In this document: positions 18,092 to 26,045 of the stretch, in pieces
Layout of the letters: each line of letters opens with the position of its first letter
Position numbering within the stretch: the first letter of the stretch is position 1
Origin: an uncultured Pseudomonadales bacterium
GTDB lineage: Bacteria; Pseudomonadota; Gammaproteobacteria; Pseudomonadales; UBA7434
Length of the DNA: 39,255 nucleotides
Assembly (NCBI GenBank): GCA_905480475.1
Contig: CAJQQO010000239.1
Location: 1 to 39,255 of the forward strand
Direction: 5' to 3'
Position numbers and translations under genes: made by a program
Notes under the pieces: generated by a model
Told to the model about the DNA's origin: nothing
The model's database searches: none
The model's input: only the letters and a program-made list of their open reading frames with translations

Positions 18092-18712
18092 TTAGCCTGC
18101 TAATCTGAATTTTATCGGCATGGTCACTTCAAAGGTTTCGCCATTTAAGCGTTTAGGGGCAGGTGGATAAGGCTTGGCATTTTTAACGGCGCGCGCGGCG
18201 GCTTTATTTAGCGAACTAAAGTCAGCACGTTGACCGTACTGTACGCTTTTGATTTCACCATCACGGGAAATGATGAGTTTTAATATCACGTCACCTTGCT
18301 GGTTACGATCAATAGCAGACTCAGGATAAATTACGTGCTGATAAGTCTTCTTAAGTAAATTAGAGCGATAGATTCTAAACAACCCAGCCTGCTCAGCGGA
18401 TATTCGTGGCGCTGGTGGCGTTTCAACAGTCGAGTTTTGCGCCAAGGCCAAGGTTGGCCGTTCATTATTCAGCTTAATAGTGATTTCATTTTCATCAGTA
18501 GACTTAATGACCGACTGAAAAGCATTCATATTGTTGATTTCATGTTTTGCACTACTGCTATCGATGGTAGATTCGGCAGGATTTGAGGCAGACACAGCGA
18601 GCTGACCGGCTGCATTTGCAGTCGGCTCTGCCATTGTTAACTGGCTGATAAGGAGTGTGATTCCTATCCAGTAACAGGGCACAGCTTTGATCCGTGGCTG
18701 TCTAAATAACAT
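18092..18712 (-). CDS. Periplasmic TonB C-terminal-domain protein
   Basis: The 206-residue protein has an N-terminal hydrophobic segment (WIGITLLISQLTMA) that can act as signal peptide or anchor. A Ser/Asn-rich spacer of about 95 residues follows, then a TonB_C domain from about residue 125. The domain is recognised by YPESAIDRNQQGDVILKLII, the AAARAVKNAKPYPP segment and the final FEVTMPIKF strand. Classical TonB has a Pro/Lys-rich linker, which is absent here. No exbB or exbD lies nearby. It may energise a receptor, or be one of the many TonB_C proteins with an unrelated periplasmic role. A Fur-like sequence lies upstream. Confidence 0.82.
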   Translation of the reverse strand: MLFRQPRIKAVPCYWIGITLLISQLTMAEPTANAAGQLAVSASNPAESTIDSSSAKHEINNMNAFQSVIKSTDENEITIKLNNERPTLALAQNSTVETPPAPRISAEQAGLFRIYRSNLLKKTYQHVIYPESAIDRNQQGDVILKLIISRDGEIKSVQYGQRADFSSLNKAAARAVKNAKPYPPAPKRLNGETFEVTMPIKFRLAG

Positions 18713-19013
18713 GATTTATAGTTAAATATCCTTAAATTACAACAACTTATTTATTCTTTAATTAATGCTTACGACGTTTAATTAGCAACTTTGGTGATGC
18801 TGCACTACCTTACGCCATAGTAAAAACTTTTTCCTTGCTCGTTTGAGTATAGATAACAATGTAAAAGCTGCCTTAATCAATATGAGAATCAGTTCACAGT
18901 GAGATTGAGAATTGAAAATAGTATTTCTGCTTAAAAACAACCCAATTGATTGCTCTCGCCTGAATTAAGAGAATGGTCGCTCATGTTTCAATCGGCATCG
19001 CTTCCATACGGTA
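18713..19013. other. Intergenic region with a Fur-like sequence
   Basis: The 301-bp region lies between the transglycosylase and the TonB-C protein, both on the minus strand. No gene is visible. ATGAGAATCAGTTC near 18880 agrees with about two thirds of the central Fur consensus, and a second TGAGAAT lies about 25 nt further right. The site would sit upstream of the TonB-C gene. It is weak evidence for iron control. Confidence 0.3.
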
Positions 19014-19712
19014 TTACATCCGACCGCTACGCCAGTGTTGCTCCCATAGGACTAATACTTTTTCAGAATAAACTGTTCTGCCAACGCTACCGTTATAGCG
19101 GGCAAGAGCAAGGGCGAGATCCCCTTTCTCTTTTTGCAAATAAAACTGCAGTATTTTGCAGCCGTAGCGAATATTGGTGGCTATATCGGTGAGGTTATCT
19201 TCAGGTCGGCCAATTTCATTTTTCCAAAACGGCATAACCTGCATTAATCCTTGTGCGCCTACCCGTGAAATGGCATAGCGATTAAAACTACTCTCTATCG
19301 CGATTAAGGCTAAGACAATATCCGGAGCGAGACCACTATTATGCGCTTCCTGATAGACGGTGGTAAGAATTTGATAGGCAACTTGATGATCGACTTTGTA
19401 AGCCGTCATTCGCGACCGCATGCCGACCAGCCAAACTTCAGCATCAAACTTATCCTTAATCGCAAGATCATTGTTAATATTTTTTTGTAAAAAGGCTTTT
19501 AGCTCAGCATCATTAATCTGGCTATTGCGATCTTTAGTCGTAGCTTTTGCTTCGCTAGTAGAGGTAGAGGCGCTAGCTGAATAGCTTGCCGTGAGTAAGG
19601 TACCGCCAAGCAGCGTACCGTAAAGCAATGTACCGCCAATTGCGTTACAGCCGAATAGTATTAGCAGGCTTAAGGCGTTTAAGCGCTTGAGAGAGCTATA
19701 AAAACATCGCAT
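19014..19712 (-). CDS. Lytic murein transglycosylase (SLT domain)
   Basis: The 232-residue exported enzyme is predicted to cleave the MurNAc-GlcNAc bond of peptidoglycan, leaving a 1,6-anhydro end. The SLT domain is clear: catalytic Glu140 in LIAIESSFN, then GAQGLMQVMPFW, TNIRYGCKILQFYL and ALARYNGSVGR. The N-terminus has a hydrophobic signal (LSLLILFGC), and a lipoprotein is possible although Phe at -2 is unusual. Residues 26-40 are a tandem repeat of a GTLL unit. It lies downstream of proS on the same strand, an arrangement I also recall in Pseudomonas. A perfect hairpin separates the two genes. Confidence 0.9.
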   Translation of the reverse strand: MRCFYSSLKRLNALSLLILFGCNAIGGTLLYGTLLGGTLLTASYSASASTSTSEAKATTKDRNSQINDAELKAFLQKNINNDLAIKDKFDAEVWLVGMRSRMTAYKVDHQVAYQILTTVYQEAHNSGLAPDIVLALIAIESSFNRYAISRVGAQGLMQVMPFWKNEIGRPEDNLTDIATNIRYGCKILQFYLQKEKGDLALALARYNGSVGRTVYSEKVLVLWEQHWRSGRM

Positions 19713-19765
19713 AAGGAGTTGAGTCTATTGTTAACATCAATTGAGCAAAGCTATTGGCGCTGCTA

Positions 19766-19794
19766 CGAGTTTGGTGATTGGATCACCAAACTCG
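19766..19794. terminator. Perfect 13-bp hairpin between proS and the transglycosylase
   Basis: CGAGTTTGGTGAT (19766-19778) and ATCACCAAACTCG (19782-19794) pair perfectly around a 3-nt loop. No T-run follows on either strand, so it is not a standard intrinsic terminator. It could stabilise the proS mRNA end or reduce readthrough. Confidence 0.45.
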
Positions 19795-19826
19795 CAATAA
19801 ACAGTGAGCGCGCCAGTACTATTAGT

Positions 19827-21542
19827 TTAGCTTAGCAAAGCTAACAGATGATCTAGCGCCCCATCTACCGCTAAGTCTTCATTTTCGGACGAAGAGCGTG
19901 ATCGGTACTCCATTACATCGCGATCCAGCCCTTTATCACCAATAACCAATCGATGCGGAATCCCGATAAGCTCCATATCGGCAAATTTAACACCGGGGCG
20001 CTCATTACGGTCATCCAGTAAAACATCAATATTGTGATCAAGCAGTTGCTGATATAGCTGCTCGGTTAGCGCTTTAACACGCTCGGATTTTTGCATATTG
20101 ATAGGCACTAGCACGATTTGGAACGGTGCAATCGAAGCGGGCCAAATTATGCCGCCATCATCATGGTTTTGCTCGATTGTCGCAGCCATAACCCGTGATA
20201 CGCCAATACCGTAACAACCCATGGTGACGACTTCGCTTTTGCCGTTCTCGTTGAGCACGGTTGCGTTAAGCGCTTCACTGTATTTTTTACCCAGCTGAAA
20301 GATATGGCCGACTTCAATGCCACGTTTGATCAGCAGTTCGCCGTTACCATCGGGGCTAGGGTCGCCTGCTACTACGCAGCGAATATCCGCGATTAATGTC
20401 GCCGAGGCATCACGTTGCCAATTTACGCCGCTAAGATGTTGGCCATCTTGATTGGCTCCGCAGACGAAGTTACTGATCGCCGCCGCAGAGTGATCAACAA
20501 TAATGGGCGCAGTTAATTTTACTGGGCCAATAGAGCCGGGCTGACAGCTGGTTAGGGCGAGAATTTCTTCTTCGCTCGCCATTGTTAATGGCGCTGCGAC
20601 CAAGGCTAATTTCTCGGCTTTGATTTCATTGAGTTGATGATCGCCTCTTAATACTAAGGCAACAAGCGGTGATTCGCTGTCTTCAGCGGCTTTGACTAAT
20701 AGGGTTTTTACCGTTTGAGTTGGCTCTATACCCAGTTGCTCGCTAACTTCAGCAATGGTCTTGGCATTAGGTGTAGCAACGGTTTGTATTGCTTGCTGTT
20801 CGACATCTGCTAACGCAGCGGGGGCTATGGCTTCGGCCATCTCAACATTAGCGGCGTAATCACTGCTATTACTAAAGGCGATATCGTCCTCGCCCGATTC
20901 GGCGAGCACATGAAATTCGTGGCTGGCGCTGCCGCCAATAGAGCCGGTATCCGCTAGTACGGGGCGAAAATCCAAACCGATACGGGTAAAGACTGCCGAA
21001 TAAGCGTCATGCATCTCGCTGTAAGTTTGATCGAGGCTGGCTTGATCGATATGAAAGGAGTAGGCGTCTTTCATCGTAAACTCACGCGCACGCATAATGC
21101 CAAAGCGGGGGCGAATCTCATCCCGAAATTTGGTTTGAATTTGATAAACATTAAGCGGTAACTGTTTATAGCTTTGTATTTCGTTGCGAACCAGATCGGT
21201 AATTACTTCTTCATGCGTGGGACCAAGGCAGAACGCCCGATTGTGCCGGTCACTAATGCGCAGCAACTCGGCGCCGTATTGTTCCCAGCGACCAGACTCC
21301 TGCCATAACTCCGCTGGCTGCACTACGGGCATTAGCAATTCTTGAGCGCCAACTTTATTCATTTCCTCGCGGACAATCGCCTCGATCTTACGTAAGACCC
21401 TCAACCCTAGTGGTAACCAGGTATAAAGCCCAGACGCTAATTTGCGAATCATACCGGCTCGCAGCATTAGTTGGTGGCTAATAACCTCAGCATCGGCAGG
21501 TGTTTCTTTTAAGGTCGATATAAGCAGTCGGGAGGTACGCAT
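19827..21542 (-). CDS. proS: Prolyl-tRNA synthetase, bacterial type with editing insertion
   Basis: Class II synthetase that charges tRNA-Pro with proline. The 571 residues match the E. coli enzyme (572). Visible are [15 protein letters not shown] at the start, motif 1 ([17 protein letters not shown]), motif 2 ([20 protein letters not shown]), and motif 3 with [17 protein letters not shown]. Between motifs 2 and 3, about residues 220-410, lies the YbaK-like insertion that deacylates Ala-tRNA-Pro. The C-terminal anticodon-binding domain includes [18 protein letters not shown]. The ATG at 21542 gives the family N-terminus. Confidence 0.98.
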   Translation of the reverse strand: MRTSRLLISTLKETPADAEVISHQLMLRAGMIRKLASGLYTWLPLGLRVLRKIEAIVREEMNKVGAQELLMPVVQPAELWQESGRWEQYGAELLRISDRHNRAFCLGPTHEEVITDLVRNEIQSYKQLPLNVYQIQTKFRDEIRPRFGIMRAREFTMKDAYSFHIDQASLDQTYSEMHDAYSAVFTRIGLDFRPVLADTGSIGGSASHEFHVLAESGEDDIAFSNSSDYAANVEMAEAIAPAALADVEQQAIQTVATPNAKTIAEVSEQLGIEPTQTVKTLLVKAAEDSESPLVALVLRGDHQLNEIKAEKLALVAAPLTMASEEEILALTSCQPGSIGPVKLTAPIIVDHSAAAISNFVCGANQDGQHLSGVNWQRDASATLIADIRCVVAGDPSPDGNGELLIKRGIEVGHIFQLGKKYSEALNATVLNENGKSEVVTMGCYGIGVSRVMAATIEQNHDDGGIIWPASIAPFQIVLVPINMQKSERVKALTEQLYQQLLDHNIDVLLDDRNERPGVKFADMELIGIPHRLVIGDKGLDRDVMEYRSRSSSENEDLAVDGALDHLLALLS

Positions 21543-21635
21543 AGTTTTTGTCTGTTTTCAGGTTTGTTGTTAGATTCGTTGTTTGAGCTTTTACTGGATC
21601 GGTATTGATAGATCGTAGATGGCATTCTATAGGGA

Positions 21636-21672
21636 AATAAAAAACCGGGGCTGGAAAAATCCACACCCCGGT
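21636..21672 (-). terminator. Rho-independent terminator after the HU-like gene
   Basis: On the minus strand ACCGGGG and CCCCGGT form a 7-bp GC-rich stem, and the sequence continues CCGGTTTTTTATTT. It lies between the HU-like gene and proS, so it separates their leftward transcripts. Confidence 0.75.
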
Positions 21673-21800
21673 AGCCGACTGTAATATCACGGTCACGAAA
21701 AGTGAGTGTGATATGAGTCTTTTTTATCATGCTCAAGCGGATTCAGCCGGTTTAAAGCGCCTGAATAGGCTAAAACATGTGATGACTTGGTAGTATAAAA

Positions 21801-22199
21801 CTACTCAGCCATTTCTTTCAGTTTCTTCAGCGGACGAACTTTAACAGCAATACTGGCAGGTTTTGCTTTAAACATGGTTTCTTCGCCAGTAAATGGGTTA
21901 ATACCTTTACGAGCTTTCTTCGCAGGTTTTTTAACCGTAGTGATTTTCAACATACCGGGTAAAACAAACTCACCACAAGCACGTTTTTTAACGTGACGAT
22001 CAATCAATGAAGAAAGTTCGTCAATTACAGCGCCAACTTGCTTACGACTAAGATCAGTTGATTCTGCGATTTCAGTTAGGATCTGGGTTTTGCTATAGCG
22101 TGAGCTAATCGCTTTGCCAGAAGCTGGTTTTGCAGGCGCTTTTTTAGCAGGTGCTTTTTTAGCGGTACGTTTCTTAGCAGCAGTTTTTTTAGCAGCCAT
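21801..22199 (-). CDS. HU-family DNA-binding protein with lysine/alanine-rich tail
   Basis: The 132-residue nucleoid protein begins with about 30 residues of AKK/PAKK repeats (MAAKKTAAKKRTAKKAPAKK), similar to histone H1 tails. A bacterial HU/IHF domain follows: TKTQILTEIA-like start (YSKTQILTEIAEST), KQVGAVIDELSSLI, then the arm region RKGINPFTGEETMFKAKP that enters the minor groove. It ends VKVRPLKKLKEMAE. A GAGGA ribosome site precedes the ATG. The tail adds non-specific electrostatic DNA binding and is a likely target for modification (inference). It is a single-gene unit with its own terminator. Confidence 0.93.
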   Translation of the reverse strand: MAAKKTAAKKRTAKKAPAKKAPAKPASGKAISSRYSKTQILTEIAESTDLSRKQVGAVIDELSSLIDRHVKKRACGEFVLPGMLKITTVKKPAKKARKGINPFTGEETMFKAKPASIAVKVRPLKKLKEMAE

Positions 22200-22783
22200 G
22201 GGTATTCCTCATTTTGTGAGTTAAAGCAAATTCTAGAATCCAGCTTGCGCCGGGTTGGTTTGCGTCTTGCTTTGAACACGCCTTAGCAAAATTTGCAAAA
22301 AAAGCTGTAAAACAGGGCTTATTTTGCAGTCGGCCAATGCGTTGTTTCAAAGTTTTAAAACGGCGTGCGTATATATATCGAAAACAGGATACCGTGGCAA
22401 TCAAAAAAAGCCTTATTTTTACGGTTTTTTTCGCATTTTTTAAAATTAGCCAAAAAAAGTTTAAATTTATAAAGCGTTTTTTATTTTTTATCCGCTTATT
22501 ATCTCTGTCTCGTTAGACTATTTTTCAAGGCTTAAACGGCATTGTGAGGAAATTAAATTTCAATAAGAAAAATTATCCGATCGCTGTTAAGTTGCAGCTG
22601 GCTAAACATTAAAAGAGCGTTTTGTTGTTACGGCTCAATTGTTTTTAGTGGTCAAGAAAATTTCTATATAGCCCAAAGCAACTGTGTATTGGATCGGGTT
22701 TAAATGCCTTTATGAGAGTGGGCGCTAACCGTATCGACTACTGAAATCGGCTTTTTTCTAGTGTTTATTGTGGTAATGGGGAT

Positions 22784-22812
22784 TTATCCTCAGGCAAAAC
22801 ATGGAGTATAAT
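22784..22812 (+). promoter_or_regulatory. Promoter for fmdB-like gene and aspS
   Basis: TTATCC (22784-22789) and a perfect TATAAT (22807-22812) are separated by 17 nt. Transcription would begin near 22819, leaving a leader of about 160 nt before the fmdB-like ATG. Confidence 0.55.
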
Positions 22813-22824
22813 GCCGCGCGCTCG

Positions 22825-22867
22825 AAATTGGCTTAAAGACCAAAATAGCCAATTTAGCAGTTTTTTT
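22825..22867 (+). promoter_or_regulatory. Leader hairpin followed by a T-run, attenuator-like
   Basis: AAATTGGCT (22825-22833) pairs with AGCCAATTT (22847-22855), and seven T follow at 22861-22867. It sits just after the predicted transcription start, so it may act as an early terminator. The 5-nt gap between stem and T-run is longer than usual. Confidence 0.35.
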
Positions 22868-22978
22868 AAGCGTCGATAGCCTCTTATATAAGCTTGTAAT
22901 TAAGCGGTAAACAAGCGAATCGACTGACGAGTTTACTAATTTTGATGGTTTTAAAGCCATTACGGAGACTAAAGCTGC

Positions 22979-23305
22979 ATGCCGATTTACGAATATCAAT
23001 GCCAATCGTGCGACCATAAGATGGAAGCATTGCAAAAAATGGCCGATGATCCACTAAAAACCTGCCCAGCATGCGAACAGGACAGTTTAAAAAAACTGAT
23101 TTCTGCTGCGGCCTTTAAGCTAAAGGGCAGCGGCTGGTATGAGACAGACTTTAAAAATAACGGCAAAGCCAAGCCCAATGATGGTGGTAATAGCGCGAAT
23201 GGAAGCGGCGGCAAGAACAATAGTGAGAAGAGCGGCGATAGCAGCTCATCAAGCAAAGCTGATAGCAAGCCCGCAAGTGGCGGTGCAGATAAGGCCGCCA
23301 GCTAG
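22979..23305 (+). CDS. FmdB-family zinc ribbon protein
   Basis: The 108-residue protein starts with the FmdB/CxxC regulatory motif MPIYEYQCQSCDHKMEALQK, followed by CPACE; the two CxxC pairs bind one zinc. After GSGWYETDFKN the C-terminal half is low-complexity Gly/Ser/Asn/Lys. Family members commonly sit upstream of aspS in gammaproteobacteria, as here, but no role is proven. A GGAG ribosome site precedes the ATG. Transcription probably continues into aspS. Confidence 0.9.
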   Translation: MPIYEYQCQSCDHKMEALQKMADDPLKTCPACEQDSLKKLISAAAFKLKGSGWYETDFKNNGKAKPNDGGNSANGSGGKNNSEKSGDSSSSSKADSKPASGGADKAAS

Positions 23306-23426
23306 TAAGAATGACGACGATAAAATGACAACAGCGAGCCTGTGCAGCACCGTCAGCAGGCTTTTAACGAATATTCGCCGTGGTAATCCGTACCCGGTGT
23401 AGATCACAAGTGATAACGAGGATTTC

Positions 23427-25235
23427 TTGACAGATTCAACGAGCACAGCCGTCGATAGCAGCCGCAGAAGTCATGATTGCGGCCAAGTGGACCGCACAGA
23501 TGTCGATACCAATATTTCATTGTACGGCTGGGTTGATCGCCGTCGTGACCACGGTGGCGTTATCTTTATCGATTTACGTGATCGTGAAGGGATTGTGCAA
23601 GTGGTGTTTGATCCCGATGCCGGTGAGCATTTTGCCTTAGCCGATAAGGTGCGCAGTGAATATGTGCTGCACGTGCAAGGTGTTGTCCGCGCGCGCTCCG
23701 ATGCGACCATTAATGCCGATATGGCGACGGGTGAAATCGAAGTCTATGCCAAGTCGCTGGAAATTCTTAATCAGGCCGAAACACCGCCGTTTCAGCTGGA
23801 TGAGTTTACCGATGTGGGTGAAGATGTTCGCTTGAAATACCGTTATTTGGATTTGCGCCGTACCGAGATGCAGCAAAAACTGCTATTGCGCTCCAAAGTT
23901 TCGTCAAATATCCGCAGCTTTCTTGATAGCCAAGGCTTTTTGGATATCGAAACACCGATTCTTACTCGAGCAACACCAGAAGGCGCGCGCGATTATTTAG
24001 TGCCAAGCCGTACCCATGAAGGCAAATTCTTTGCCTTGCCGCAGTCACCACAGCTATTTAAGCAGCTGTTAATGGTGTCGGGCTTTGATCGCTATTATCA
24101 AATTGCCAAATGTTTTCGTGATGAAGACCTACGCGCCGATAGACAGCCAGAGTTTACCCAAATCGATATCGAAACCACGTTTATGTCCGAGCCGGAGATT
24201 ATGGACATCACGGAGCGCTTGATACGCGAGCTATTTGCCAAGGTTATGGATGTGCAGTTTGATACCTTTCCAAAAATGCCCTACGCCGAGGCGATGCGTG
24301 ACTACGGCAGCGATAAACCCGATTTGCGTATTCCTTTAAAACTGGTTGATGTGAATGACTTAATGGCCAGTGTTGAGTTTAAAGTCTTTAACGGTCCAGC
24401 GAATGATCCTGAAGGTCGGGTCGCGGCCTTAAAAGTGCCGGGTGGCAGTTCAATCAGCCGTAAAGAAATCGATGGCTACACCAACTTTGTTAGCATCTAT
24501 GGTGCGAAAGGTTTGGCTTGGGTCAAAGTTAATGATCGCGCAGCCGGTCTTGAAGGTTTGCAATCGCCCATCCTTAAATTTATGCCAGACGAAACCGTTA
24601 TGGCCTTAATGGATAGATTGGACGTTGCTGACGGTGATATTGTTTTCTTTGGCGCCGATAAAACGTCCGTTGTTAATGAAGCCTTAGGAGCCTTGCGTTG
24701 TAAGTTAGGTGAAGATCTGAATCTTTATACCTGTGACTGGGCACCGCTATGGGTTGTTGATTTTCCGATGTTTGAAAAAACTGATCAAGGTCAATGGACG
24801 GCGTTACATCATCCATTTACTGCGCCATCGTGCAGTGTGGAAGAGCTTGAGGCCGATCCGAGCGCAGCGCTATCGCAAGCTTACGATATGGTTTTAAACG
24901 GCACAGAATTAGGCGGTGGTTCAATTCGTATTCACCGTTCCGAAATGCAATCGACGGTTTTCCGTTTATTGTCAATTAGCCCTGAAGAAGCCCAAGAGAA
25001 GTTTGGCTTTTTGCTCGACGCATTAAAATTTGGCGCGCCGCCACACGGTGGTTTGGCATTTGGTTTGGATCGTTTAGTGATGTTGATGACCGGTGCAAGC
25101 TCTATTCGTGATGTGATTGCATTTCCTAAAACCCAATCGGCGGCTTGTGTGATGACCGAAGCACCGGGCGCTGTGGATGCAAAACAATTGCGCGAGCTTA
25201 ATATTAAGTTAAGGCAAGAGCCTTCAGCTCCATAG
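23427..25235 (+). CDS. aspS: Aspartyl-tRNA synthetase
   Basis: Class II synthetase that charges tRNA-Asp; 602 residues, bacterial type. The N-terminal OB fold includes [20 protein letters not shown], motif 2 is [19 protein letters not shown], the GAD insertion lies about residues 290-410, and motif 3 is [13 protein letters not shown]. The start is a TTG at 23427 with an ACGAGGA ribosome site; no ATG or GTG is in frame before the conserved region. The residue after RRRD is His, where E. coli has Leu. In the Pseudomonas aeruginosa enzyme His at this place goes with relaxed tRNA choice (charging tRNA-Asn too), so this may be a non-discriminating form. Confidence 0.97.
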   Translation: MTDSTSTAVDSSRRSHDCGQVDRTDVDTNISLYGWVDRRRDHGGVIFIDLRDREGIVQVVFDPDAGEHFALADKVRSEYVLHVQGVVRARSDATINADMATGEIEVYAKSLEILNQAETPPFQLDEFTDVGEDVRLKYRYLDLRRTEMQQKLLLRSKVSSNIRSFLDSQGFLDIETPILTRATPEGARDYLVPSRTHEGKFFALPQSPQLFKQLLMVSGFDRYYQIAKCFRDEDLRADRQPEFTQIDIETTFMSEPEIMDITERLIRELFAKVMDVQFDTFPKMPYAEAMRDYGSDKPDLRIPLKLVDVNDLMASVEFKVFNGPANDPEGRVAALKVPGGSSISRKEIDGYTNFVSIYGAKGLAWVKVNDRAAGLEGLQSPILKFMPDETVMALMDRLDVADGDIVFFGADKTSVVNEALGALRCKLGEDLNLYTCDWAPLWVVDFPMFEKTDQGQWTALHHPFTAPSCSVEELEADPSAALSQAYDMVLNGTELGGGSIRIHRSEMQSTVFRLLSISPEEAQEKFGFLLDALKFGAPPHGGLAFGLDRLVMLMTGASSIRDVIAFPKTQSAACVMTEAPGAVDAKQLRELNIKLRQEPSAP

Positions 25236-25268
25236 AAACCCTTTAGCTAAGGAAGAAGTCTCAGTATA

Positions 25269-25297
25269 AAAAGCCCTCTAATAACGAGGGCTTTTTT
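25269..25297 (+). terminator. Rho-independent terminator of aspS
   Basis: AAAAGCCCTC (25269-25278) pairs with GAGGGCTTTT (25286-25295) around a 7-nt loop, and T residues follow. It lies 34 nt after the aspS stop codon. Confidence 0.88.
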
Positions 25298-25393
25298 ATA
25301 AGCACAGGATTGTGCTTAATGCGAATAATTTAATTGATACTTAAGAATTCGCTATCTGCGATTGCAAACCATTTAAAAATGGCTTAGTATTTT

Positions 25394-25795
25394 TTGACTC
25401 GCTATTTCTTCGGCGGTTTTTTAACAATCGTTATCGCAATCAATGTGGCAATCATTTTGACAGCACGATTCACCGCAATATCATCGATAGTTAGTCATTT
25501 AGCGACGCGCCGGAATGCGCTGCTGCGCTATACGCTATGTATGGCTGTGGTTTTTGCCCAATTGCTTTCAGTTGCGCATATTCATGCTGCAGATACCGAG
25601 CAAGGTGTTCAGGTTCACGATTGTGTTGTCTGTCTCTCTGCGGCGCAGCTTGATAGTGCTGCTATTGAAACTACTCACAGCCACGATTATTTTTTCCAGC
25701 AATACTCGGTCATAGTTGAGCCCCATCAAACGGCTATTGAGTCTGTTTTCCTTTCTTATTTAAGTCGCGCACCTCCCGCTTTTTCAGTTATTTAG
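25394..25795 (+). CDS. DUF2946-like periplasmic or membrane protein
   Basis: The frame encodes up to 133 residues. It has two hydrophobic stretches (FLTIVIAINVAIILTA and LCMAVVFAQLLSVAHIHA), then a His/Cys-bearing periplasmic part with VHDCVVCLSAAQ and THSHDYFF, and ends SRAPPAFSVI. The CxxC after His and the terminal APPA are typical of the DUF2946 type of small proteins next to metal-related TonB receptors. The His/Cys content fits metal binding, with zinc or copper most likely (inference). The start is uncertain: the TTG at 25394 has no ribosome site, and GTG 25445 or ATG 25541 are alternatives. The TonB receptor gene follows. Confidence 0.6.
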   Translation: MTRYFFGGFLTIVIAINVAIILTARFTAISSIVSHLATRRNALLRYTLCMAVVFAQLLSVAHIHAADTEQGVQVHDCVVCLSAAQLDSAAIETTHSHDYFFQQYSVIVEPHQTAIESVFLSYLSRAPPAFSVI

Positions 25796-25914
25796 TTTGT
25801 ATTTTCTGCGTCTAAGCCTGTCATTTTAGCTTGGCTTTGCGGGCAATTTAACTAAACTTCAAGCTGCTAAGTTTTTTCTCTGTCATGATGATTGTTGACT
25901 TTTGTCATCTGCTT

Positions 25915-25933
25915 TTTATAGCTTTTCTATAAA
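25915..25933. promoter_or_regulatory. Palindromic operator-like site upstream of the receptor gene
   Basis: TTTATAG (25915-25921) and CTATAAA (25927-25933) form a 7-5-7 inverted repeat of 19 bp, the size of a Fur-family operator. The sequence does not match the E. coli Zur consensus well. It lies about 110 nt before the receptor start. Confidence 0.3.
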
Positions 25934-25995
25934 GATAGTGATTAAAACGGCTTAGCAGTATTTAGTGTCGAATTGTCTGCCGTGCAGTATTAAAC

Positions 25996-26015
25996 ACCGC
26001 TATTTATATAGCGGT
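25996..26015 (+). promoter_or_regulatory. Stem-loop in the receptor mRNA leader
   Basis: ACCGCTA (25996-26002) and TAGCGGT (26009-26015) form a perfect 7-bp stem around TTTATA, ending 18 nt before the GAGG ribosome site of the receptor gene. It may modulate translation or mRNA stability. Confidence 0.35.
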
Positions 26016-26045
26016 TGATGAAAAATGCTATTTCTGAGGCACACA

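Larger units (their letters stand above)
22200..22978. other. Divergent AT-rich regulatory region
   Basis: This 779-bp interval lies between the leftward HU-like gene and the rightward fmdB-like gene. The section 22380-22520 is strongly A/T-rich with runs of T and A, as in UP elements or nucleoid-protein sites. I found no convincing gene; the minus-strand frames have no family resemblance. The right end holds the promoter and leader hairpin described separately. Confidence 0.5.

Noticed and set aside
22790-23072. Minus-strand frames over the fmdB leader
   Set aside because: They overlap the promoter and the FmdB coding start, and show no family resemblance.
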